The notes under the pieces were generated by a model. It saw only the letters and a program-made list of their open reading frames with translations. It ran no database searches and had not been told where the DNA came from. A stretch of 64,000 bases of DNA from Ganoderma boninense (taxonomy: Eukaryota > Basidiomycota > Agaricomycetes > Polyporales > Polyporaceae). The position numbers and the translations under genes are program-made. Shown one piece after another: positions 56,074-64,000 of this stretch (position 1 is its first letter; each line of letters starts with the position of its first letter). Location: the NCBI GenBank assembly GCA_002900995.3, contig CM035305.1, positions 1,886,728-1,950,727 of the forward strand. The letters run 5' to 3'.

Positions 56074-58309
56074 ATGAAGCTTGATGCCACAGATCTCCGT
56101 TATGTCACCTCTGACGAGTTCAGGGTTCTGACAGCAGTGCGTTTGTCTCGTATCACCACTTTACTCACACTGACGCATTCGCGCCTGTGGATCCAGGTTG
56201 AGATGGGCTCCAAAAACCACGAGATCGTACCGACAATACTCATCGTGAAGATCTCTGGTTTGCGGAACGGCGGGGTCAACAAGCTGCTTGGCTCGCTCGC
56301 AAAGAGAAATCTTGTTGCGAGGGTCCAGAGTGCCAAATGTAAGAACACCACCATTCTGGGCCCTACTCCTCCTTACGAGCACTGTGTCAAAATCCTAACC
56401 CCTTTAGACGACGGGTACCGCTTAACCTATGGCGGGTACGATTACCTGGCTATGCGTGCAATGTCGAAGCGCGACTCCGTACACTCTGTCGGTAATCAGA
56501 TCGGCGTTGGGAAGGAGTCTGGTATATCATCCATGATCCACGGCCTACGTAGTTGCGCTGAGAAGTTTTCGTGCCAGATATCTATATCGTTGCCGACAAA
56601 GACAGTAATGAACTCGTCTTGAAACTTCATCGGTGGGTATTGCTCCTACCCTCCCGCGTCCGCGATTGACGAGTGGGGTTGCAGGCTCGGTCGTATCTCG
56701 TTTCGGGCGATCAAGGCCAAGCGAGACTACATGGGCAAGCGAAAGTCAGCGTCGTGGATGTATATGTCCCGTCTCGCAGCGGAAAAAGAGTACGCTTTCA
56801 TGAAGGTGGGTCGCTTTGCTGGCACGAGAGGACATTAATTACTCATTCCATACAGGTCTTGTATGAGCATAACTTCCCGGTCCCAAGGCCCGTTGACCAA
56901 GCACGGCATTGCATCCTCATGGAGTTCATCGACGCGTATCCCCTGTAAGCCGCGTGTCCACGTATCACGCTCGTTCGTATATTCAACTTCCCCACTCCAG
57001 CCGCCAAATAGCGGACGTTCCCTCACCAGGAGCCCTCTACTCAAAGCTGATGGACATGATCGTCCGCTTCGCCCGTGCAGGGCTCATTCACGGAGACTTC
57101 AACGAGTTCAACATTCTTATCCGCCGTGAGTCTGGTGAACCTGTCGTCATCGATTTCCCGCAAATGGTCAGTACCTCACACAAGAACGCGGAATGGTACG
57201 TGACCTTCCTTCACACACATCCTCTTCTCCCGCTCCCGCCTCGCCCCACAGCAAATCTGCTTCTGCCGCGGTGATATGACAGGGGGGGTTGGGGTTGAGG
57301 CGGCCCTGGGAATGCAGCTCCCTGGGCGGCGCGCTCGGTTTCCTTTCGTGCTAAATTGCGGCGCTCGCAGGTACTTCAACCGGGATGTGGAGTGCATCCG
57401 GCGGTTCTTCAGGCGGAGGTTCCGCTACGAGAGCAGCATGTATCCCCGTTTCCGCACTATTAAGACCGAAAAAAGCGAGGACGGCTCGGATGAGTGGCAC
57501 CTCGACCTCGTGGTATGCGCGAGTGGGTACGACAAGGGCGAACAGAAGGTATTGGAGGAGGTATGTTGTCATGCTGCGTATCATTTATCCCGGGGCATCG
57601 AGGATGCCGCCGCTGGCAAGTAACACCGTGATCCGAAAGCTGATATGTGCATGTGTCATGGTATTTTTTAGTACATGGACAACATGTTGCATGAGAAATC
57701 GGACGGGGAATCGGACGGGGAAGACGGGGCGAGGGAAGCAGCGAGGACGATGACGATGAATACGAGGAAGAGCAAGAGGCCGAAGAGTACAGCGAAGACG
57801 AGGAAGGGCATGTTCGAGATGCTCTCGAAGGCCAACAAGAGCTTGACAGTCGGAACGAAGAAGTGTCGGAAACAGACCGGGAAGGGGAAGATGCGAGCGG
57901 GGCTCATAAATCTCGCGAACCGCAACCACAAGATCCGTTGTCGCGTGCACGCGCACCCACTCGCGACGACAACGACGCACCCAGCGTGTCTGACGCGGAC
58001 CAGGGCGTCGACCCCGACGACCTGTCTTCCGATGCAGATTCGCAGCGATCTTCGGGATCTCGTTCGCCTTCGCCCTCTGTTGTGGACCGCAAGGCTGCTG
58101 TGTCGCTGGAGGCATCCCAGACACCGTCGGGCTCTGGCGCGAGGGATATATCGGACAAGGTTCAGATCGAGGTGGCGAAACGACACGCTCGGCAGCAGCG
58201 CAAATATCATTCCAAAAAGGGTGCGCAGAGCAAGGGGGGTCGACCCCGGGGGAGCAAGAGAAAGCAGGATACCAAAATTAAGGTCGACGGCGGGGGATTC
58301 TGGGATTAG
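56074..58309 (+). CDS. RIO2: Serine/threonine kinase RIO2, one apparent frame break in the acidic tail
   Basis: Nine exons: 56074-56136, 56197-56338, 56408-56521, 56578-56632, 56685-56805, 56856-56944, 57001-57195, 57371-57560 and 57672-58309. The N-terminal winged helix ([19 protein letters not shown]) is followed by the RIO kinase: GVGKESDIYIVAD (P-loop), [14 protein letters not shown] (catalytic Lys), [27 protein letters not shown] (catalytic Asp), [10 protein letters not shown] (metal Asp). RIO2 is an assembly ATPase/kinase of pre-40S particles. The last exon ends with the conserved basic tail ([13 protein letters not shown] ... GGGFWD). Between ESDGEDG and the acidic [15 protein letters not shown] the frame changes; one extra G in the GGGG at 57724-57727 joins them. 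Corrected length is ~550 residues. Confidence 0.93.
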
Positions 58310-60742
58310 ATGTGACATCAGGATGGAGGCGGAGATAAGTTGTAGCGCAACATGCGAGCAGGTTATCTAGAATGTATTGTGTGGTAGCCCGTGCAATACG
58401 CGACGGGCACGGCGTTGCTCGTTCTTGCCATGCCGCGCCAGACTGGCGGAAGCCCTCGGTCTTCTCAGCTTTCTGGCTAGAAATCGGCGGCGACGATCGA
58501 CAGGAGGCTCAACTCAGCTGCCGGGTGACGGTCAGTGAATGAGATTGCGCGGAATCTGAACACTGTATGTACATTCGACCAAATCTCGACTAGACCGTGC
58601 CCGGCGAAGTGCGGGATCGCCCCACGGGCCATTGAGTGAGCTTGCGGACGGATGACTGGAGGCATATTGCCTGGGCACAGCCGAGTGCGAACGTCCGCCC
58701 CGTCGACGACCGCTGCCGGTACGCAGCGGGGAAGCTCTGAGCCCAGGCATTTCCCGGGCACGACGCCAAACCTCTGCCCTCCCCGCGTTAACGCCGTTAA
58801 CGTTCGCGGGAGGACGCGTGCAACGTGGCGCACGCAGGTGCCTCGCGGGTCGCGAGAAGGGAGACATTCTGGGAGTCGGAAGGCTGCGACAGGTGCGATG
58901 CGGTGGGACAGGAATGGGGCTGCCGAATCGGCGCACCAATATGCTCAAATGTGTGTGGCGAGGAGACTCGGACTCCGTTACTGCGACGACAGGGTGCATG
59001 GCCAGTCCCAATGGAGGCTAAGGCACATGTGGCTAAGGCTTGGCCCCTGCCTTTCCTAGAAAGCGTCCACTGGTCATCGCCGTCGGGAGTGAATTTGAGC
59101 TGGGGCGCCGCTCGGATATCTCGGCAGTTGGTGATCTGGGGCATGCGTGGAGCGGACTTTGAGCACGCGCCGGGCTGGCTTGGATTACGCAACGAGTGCC
59201 CAGTCGTTGGGACCACAGTATCAGCTGCAAGCTGAAAAACGACGTGCAGCGCGGTGGGGGATTACTTGCGACCGTGTGGTCAGGAGTGCAGCTGTGAAGA
59301 GAGAGATGATCAGGACGGGGACAGAATGCTCGAGAATTATCGTTCGACCTGCACCCGACCCGGCGAGCCGAGCCTAGGGGGGCCCGTGAAGACCCCAGAA
59401 TTCGGCGTCGGATCCCCGAGAAAGGGAATAAAAACACACCAGATCTCACCCGCCGTCGGTCTCTCGTCCGCCGATCGAGCCTCCCGCCCGCAGAGTCTTC
59501 CCAGATGGTTCTATGAATGAGATTTCGTGACGGCCAAGCCATATCTGGTACCGAAGAAGATCTCCAGATCTGTCAATGTCGCCCCATGGGCCGAGATCGA
59601 TGACTGGCTGTTGGTCCATAGTTGCCCCCGCCCAACACAGGCTGGGGTAACCACAACATATCCCCCCCGCCTGTTGTCTTGTCTTCGTCCGAGCCACTCG
59701 CGGCGACGTGTTTCGGAAGCACCGGTACCAAGTGGCCCAGAAACCAGGTCCTGCGTGTATTAGACCGAGCCTGTCAACGGCATCGCGGTATTGCGGCGCG
59801 GGTTGTGGGCGAGACGCACGCTGTTTTTCGCTCACTGTGACCCGACGCATGGAAGCCGCGACGAACACGCGAAGGATTTCATGCAATCACGCTGACGAGC
59901 TTGCACACGAACCGTTGGCAGCATTGCACAAAGCGGCTTCCCTCTGGCACATATCTCCGCGGCCCGCCTCTCGTATTACTTCAATATGTCGGGTCAACTC
60001 CGCCAGCCAAAGCGGCGGGTCCGTGTTGATCTACGCTGCCCCTTTCTCTCAGCCGCACAACCCGTTCTGGCAATTCGGGATCCGACGTACCTGGTACCAG
60101 CGCGCAACCACTATTACGTCCAGCAAGGCAGCCAGTAGCAAATCCCCGATTGAACCCTCCAACAAAGAAGTTCGGGTGACAGCCTGCACAGAACCTATAC
60201 CAAACGCACGGAGGTGAAAAATGTATTCAGTATGTCTAGACGTACGTAATATACAGCTCTGGTCAGTGGATGTCCGCGCATGTACGCACGTCATGACGCA
60301 CACCCGCATTCCACCAGAAGCGTGTTTGGCATGCGCTCTCTATCAGAACGGACCCGGGGCGCGGATGAGAATATACCGTACGGGCAAACACGGTAATACG
60401 CGCAGGCTCCTGCAGAGCCGGTGCTCCCGTAGCGTCCAAGGCGGTATCTGCGCTTAGAGGAAGCAAAGCAAGGACTGTAAGACTCATCGTGCGCGCTCAA
60501 AGGATATAAAGCAAACGCCATAGCTTGGTAGTGCACTCCACCTCATGCTTATAACTAACGGCAGGGTCTTCAGCGACGGATGAACGCGTCGACATCTTGG
60601 CCGCCTGCGAGACTAGGTAGGGAGGTGGTCAAAGAGAGGAACTAGTCCACACAAAAATATGGCAGCATATACAGTACAATCTACTGCACGTCAGCACTGC
60701 AGGGCGACATATTGCGCGAATATACTGCTCACCGATGGACAA
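58310..60742. other. Gene-poor region of 2.4 kb
   Basis: No gene could be supported. The longest frame is minus 59886-59446 (146 codons; includes WYRCFRNTSPRVA and LLRYQIWLGRHEISF), with competing plus frames in the same place and no known domain. The palindromic word gttaacgccgttaac lies at 58788-58802. No repeat or tRNA was seen. Confidence 0.45.
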
Positions 60743-61594
60743 TTATGCATTTGAGTCGTCGACCTGCTCGAACTTGTGTTTGATTCGGGGTGCGACCTCT
60801 GTCATGCCCTTCCCGCTGCCCGTAACACCAACTGTGTTCAACGGTGATAAGGCCATCCGTTAGCGACACATCACACGACGGTCAATGAGGAACGCATGCT
60901 CACCTCGCCCTAGTGGGTTGTCCGGAGTCTTGAATATGCTGCTTCCCGAGACCCCAGCGATGTGGATGCCTTTCCGTTCCGACTTCTTCGCAAACTTCTG
61001 CCACGACACCTGCTTCTCCTGCTGCTCCTTGGCCTTGGCCGCACGCACCTCCAATTTCTTCTCGTTTTTCTTCTTCTTCTTCTCCCGCTCCTCCTCCTCC
61101 ACCTTCGACAACTTGCGCTTGCTTCCGGCCCCTCCGCCTCCTCCCCCGCTGGACGTGCCGCTTCCGTTGTGATTCGCGGGTAGCGACTTGATCTGGCTCG
61201 CACTGACGAGCTCCGTGTTATTGTACACCTTGAACACGACCGAATACTGGCGGTTATCCGCGGACCCTCCCACGGACGCAATCCGTGCGGGGTACCACTG
61301 CCCATCCCCGGAGTACTTTGCTAGGCACTCGTCTCCAGCGGCGAGGGACTTCGAGGAGGAAGACGCCCCCGAGGCGGCCGCAGCCGCAGCGGCTTTCTTG
61401 GAGGCCTCCGCGGCCTTGGAGGACGATGCGGAAGTGGCGGCCGCTTGCTGATCGAGAGCGGCCTGTGTGAGGTCGATGAGCTCCTTGAGCTCTGAGCGAA
61501 GGGAGATGAGCTCGGCGTTCTCTGGGTCTGCGGAGAGGGCAAGTTCGACTTGCGAAAGCTGGACTTGATATGTCTCTAGATCGGATTTGTCCAT
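60743..61594 (-). CDS. Splicing factor SPF30/SMNDC1, Tudor domain
   Basis: Exons 61594-60904 and 60831-60743; 259 residues. The N-terminal coiled-coil segment (MDKSDLETYQVQLSQVELAL) and an Ala/Ser-rich linker precede the Tudor domain: SLAAGDECLAKYSGDGQWYP, ARIASVGGSADNRQYSVVF, YNNTELVSASQIKSL. The tail is Gly-rich, then Lys/Glu-rich (EREKKKKKNEKKLE), and ends SWQKFAKKSERKG ... GVTGSGKGMTEVAP. This order matches SPF30, which binds symmetrically dimethylated arginine on Sm proteins and is needed for mature U4/U6.U5 tri-snRNP joining the spliceosome. Confidence 0.93.
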
Positions 61595-62156
61595 GGTGAG
61601 GTGGATGTGGGTGTGGAAATAGAGATATTCTGTGCAGCAGGAGCGAAGACGAAAGGAGCGGCGACGAAGGAGATGGACAATGTAAGTGGCTGGTGGCACT
61701 GGGTCAAGAGACAAGCGCCGGTGCCGGAGAACACACGAACAAGCGTGGGAATACGTTAAGATTATCGCTTTCTGGCCTGGGGCAAGTTGGAACGTTGAAG
61801 TTTGGGGCGACCTCAGAATCGCCGCTAGTTATAACTTATGCGTTCCTATGACTCTTGTCGTAGGTGAACTTAGCCACCCCACCGCAAGCACATCAATACA
61901 ACGTCTTTTCACGGCAACCCCGTCAAGCTGGGATATTATTCACTAACCACGTCCTTATACTACTGATATACTAATAGTCTCGGACGCTGCTGGCCCGGTA
62001 CGTATTCCACACTAACAATTACTTAAACAACGATACTGCCTTGTTGCTTATTCAGAGAAGCACCCCAAAAACTCACAGTTCCATATGCGGAAAGTGGACT
62101 CTAGAAACACCTGCTGCCTCAAGGAAAGCAAAAAGACATGGTATGCGAGAGTGCGG
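61595..62156. other. Intergenic between SPF30 and the conserved nuclear-type gene
   Basis: 562 bp, SPF30 promoter and the 3' side of the next minus-strand gene. An A/T-rich stretch lies at 61830-62060. No gene seen. Confidence 0.45.
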
Positions 62157-63146
62157 TTAAAACTGGCCCTTGCCATGGGCGGTACGAAGCTGCTCCTCCA
62201 AACCTTTGTTCTAAAAGGGCACCTGAATAAATATTTGATGGTGCAATAACGTTTACCTGCGACTTACCGCGCGTTCGATCTCAAGGATTTTAAGCTTCAG
62301 CTCGGTCCCGTCATGGTGTAGGCCCGAGACCATGCTCTGTCATCAGAGCATCAACGTCGTGGTCTCCGCAAGAGGAAATAAAGCTGCGGTTACCTTCGCT
62401 GTTTTCGCGTTAAGCCCTCGGTAAGGCTCAAGCTTCTCCGGAGGAACTGGTGCCAGCGAATAAGACGCTAGTTGGTCGTGCAAACGGTCGACGTGTGCCT
62501 CGAGACTGGCAGTGTATATGGTACGCCTGTGCGGGGCACCCATGTTCGAGCTGAGCAAATAAGTATTGGTTCCCGATTGTTTCGCATGAAGGAACACACG
62601 CGCTTACATTTCTTGGGGAGAGAAGAGCATTTTCTCAAGGGCATGGTTCCACATCTTGCGTCGCTTCCCCGCGCCGTTTTTCTTGCTGTACAAACGCGCA
62701 TATGGGTGGGCGATCTGTCCCCGGACAACGAGACCACTGCTGTCGAGACAAGCGGGCTCAGAGAGCCTACGTGCTTGGCGTCTCGACTGCATCTCCAAGG
62801 ACGGGCCAGAGCCAGATGGAGATCCCCCAGATGGCGATGTCGGGGGGAAAGTGTACGGCGATCCTAGTGGCGCATCCGGAGAGTAAAAGGAAAGCGGGCT
62901 CGACTCCTCATAGGGAGAGGAGGTGGACGAGGCGGGTGAGGAGGTGAACATGCCGTGAATCTCGTGAGTAGCGAGCGGAGTGACGTGGGGAGGGGAAACG
63001 TCGCCGTAGGATATATCCTGGTGGTGGCCTGGGTAGGTTTCGAGGTGGGAGGGTGGCGGCATCACCGGAAGACCGGCGGCGTTGAGAGGGGTGATGGAAT
63101 CGTCGGGAATGGATTCGCCGGGACGGAAAGGACCAGCGGAGGCCAT
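62157..63146 (-). CDS. Conserved basidiomycete protein of unknown function, basic plus coiled-coil
   Basis: Exons 63146-62608, 62550-62394, 62336-62268 and 62210-62157; 272 residues. The first ~150 residues are Pro/Ser-rich and low-complexity. A basic stretch (YSKKNGAGKRRKMWNHALEK) leads into a well-ordered helical block: MLFSPQEISNMGAPHRRTIY, TASLEAHVDRLHDQLASY, KLEPYRGLNAKTAKSMVSGL, KLKILEIERANKGLEEQLR. I recall similar proteins across basidiomycetes, without a named function. The basic segment followed by heptad-like helices could bind nucleic acid or dimerise, but no bZIP or bHLH consensus is present. The start could be earlier (63251 frame), but that has no ATG-supported leader advantage. 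Confidence 0.7.
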
Positions 63147-63645
63147 GGCGCAGTGTCTGGAGGCAGACGGAAGCGGGCGAACAGAGAGGTGGGTGCTTAT
63201 AGCGAGGTGTCCTGCGGCGGGAGAGATGTCGGGCTCGGAATGGACAGGCATGCCGGACGAGAGAAAACACGGCTGGGGGGAGATGGAGATCTGACATCAT
63301 GGGCTCGTTCACTGGCAGGCTTCTGTTCCAAGCAGGCCCTTCCTGAGTGTGAAGCATTAGATGGTGATCCAAGTCACCGCTGGCGTACTGCTAGAACCGG
63401 ACGATTGGAGCCCTGAAGTCACGAATGGCAAAATCAGCCTGAATCTTCTTTTGGCAAGCTTTTTACCCAACTGTTCCCGCCCTCCTCGCCGTAGTTCGCC
63501 GTCTTCTGGACATTCCTGGCGATTGTGTTTGATCCTAGGCCATCCACCTCTGCAGGAGGCCTTCCTTTTCGAGCGCGGACCAGTCGCTGGATCGTGATTC
63601 TGTTTCGCGTAGCGACTTTGCTGGTCCGAGCTGCACACATACCAC
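63147..63645. other. Intergenic between the unknown basic protein and the right-edge gene
   Basis: 499 bp on the upstream side of the minus-strand gene. The minus frame 63860-63357 crosses the neighbouring gene in another frame and is not supported. Confidence 0.45.
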
Positions 63646-64000
63646 TCATGTCTCGGTGCGCTGCATGAGCGCAATACGGTCGCGTGAGACGTAGATGGTG
63701 GAGGACGTGTACGGGGCTGGAGCCAAGTTGTCCAGGTCAGCGGCACGGTCGGAGTGGAGGGGCGGACCGGAGGCGGAAAAGACGAGGCGTTGATCTCCGC
63801 GGCAATCGAGAGGCCAGAGGAGGAGCATGCGCGCGCCCGCCAATGACCATGAACCCTCAAATTGAATGCACTCCTGACTTGTCTCTTCGACTGCCTGAAG
63901 AAACCGCACCACCGTTCCCGTCGGATGGCACCGTGTTATGATGCCCATAGCGGGGGGCTCCCGTTCCTTCTTCGGTAAGCTTCTTTTACTTGCTTGCCCA
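63646..64000 (-). CDS. C-terminal part of an unidentified protein, cut by the window edge
   Basis: The minus strand is open from the right edge to the stop at 63646. Codon use favours this frame: CHPTGTVVRFLQAVEETSQE, then SWSLAGARMLLLWPLDCRGD, QRLVFSASGPPLHSD and STIYVSRDRIALMQRTET. The end reads like a beta-strand-rich globular domain. I do not recognise the family. An ATG at 63948 could be the start, but the frame is also open upstream of it to the edge, so the piece may be the last exon of a longer gene. Confidence 0.5.
   Translation of the reverse strand, partial: GQASKRSLPKKEREPPAMGIITRCHPTGTVVRFLQAVEETSQECIQFEGSWSLAGARMLLLWPLDCRGDQRLVFSASGPPLHSDRAADLDNLAPAPYTSSTIYVSRDRIALMQRTET

Noticed and set aside
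59446..59886. 146-codon minus frame
   Set aside because: Competing plus frames are equally open and no conserved motif or splice site extends it.
60885..61470. Plus frames with runs of Phe, Leu and Ala
   Set aside because: Antisense of the Lys-rich and Ala-rich parts of SPF30.
1..64000. tRNA, rRNA or CRISPR array
   Set aside because: Scanning by eye for GGTTCGA-type B boxes with paired arms, and for spaced direct repeats, found none; a covariance search (tRNAscan-SE, Infernal) would be decisive.

Overview
The window is nuclear DNA from a filamentous basidiomycete, most likely a wood-decaying agaricomycete (a polypore is my guess). The genes are split by many 48-70 nt GT-AG introns, with exons as short as 13 nt. 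Gene order is tight on both strands, and the repertoire includes a GH5 mannanase, an expansin-like secreted protein, Med5 with basidiomycete spacing, and uncharacterised families typical of this group. I rebuilt spliced models by hand from frame continuity and splice signals. About 25 protein genes are supported. I saw no tRNA, rRNA, CRISPR array or prokaryotic operon.

Layout. 0-5.5 kb: NUFIP1/Rsa1-like protein (3' end off the left edge), a three-KH RNA-binding protein, ribosomal protein uL13 and mitochondrial acyl carrier protein. 5.8-10.6 kb: SMP-30/gluconolactonase-like protein, mitochondrial bL17 and an AIM6-type phosphodiesterase. 10.6-15.5 kb: a gene-poor stretch. 15.5-23 kb: two copies of a small uncharacterised protein family flank an F-box-like gene, a four-TM membrane protein, an ML/NPC2-type lipid-transfer protein and an ERI1-like exonuclease. 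23.5-31.5 kb: GH5 mannanase, IPI1/TEX10 and an F-box protein with a coiled-coil head and acidic tail. 31.5-35.1 kb: a second gene-poor stretch holding a fold-back transposon. 35.1-50.3 kb: RlpA/expansin-like protein, eIF3h, CDF zinc transporter, Med5, GRIP golgin and Pex14. 50.4-58.3 kb: mitochondrial EF-Tu, glycine cleavage H protein, complex I NDUFB11, N-acetyltransferase NAA40 and RIO2 kinase. 60.7-64 kb: SPF30 (Tudor), a conserved fungal nuclear-type protein, and the 3' end of an unidentified gene.

Most genes are housekeeping and do not form a pathway cluster. Five encode mitochondrial proteins (ACP, bL17m, EF-Tu, GCSH, NDUFB11), and three of these are consecutive. Several serve ribosome production or translation (NUFIP1, uL13, IPI1, RIO2, eIF3h). 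Divergent pairs with short shared upstream regions are common (PEX14/TUF1, NAA40/RIO2, mannanase/IPI1).

The most notable non-genic feature is a 1,109 bp element with two apparently perfect 331 bp inverted repeats and a 9 bp target-site duplication. Five otherwise well-conserved genes each need a one-base correction, usually in a short homopolymer. That pattern points to draft-assembly indels rather than five pseudogenes.
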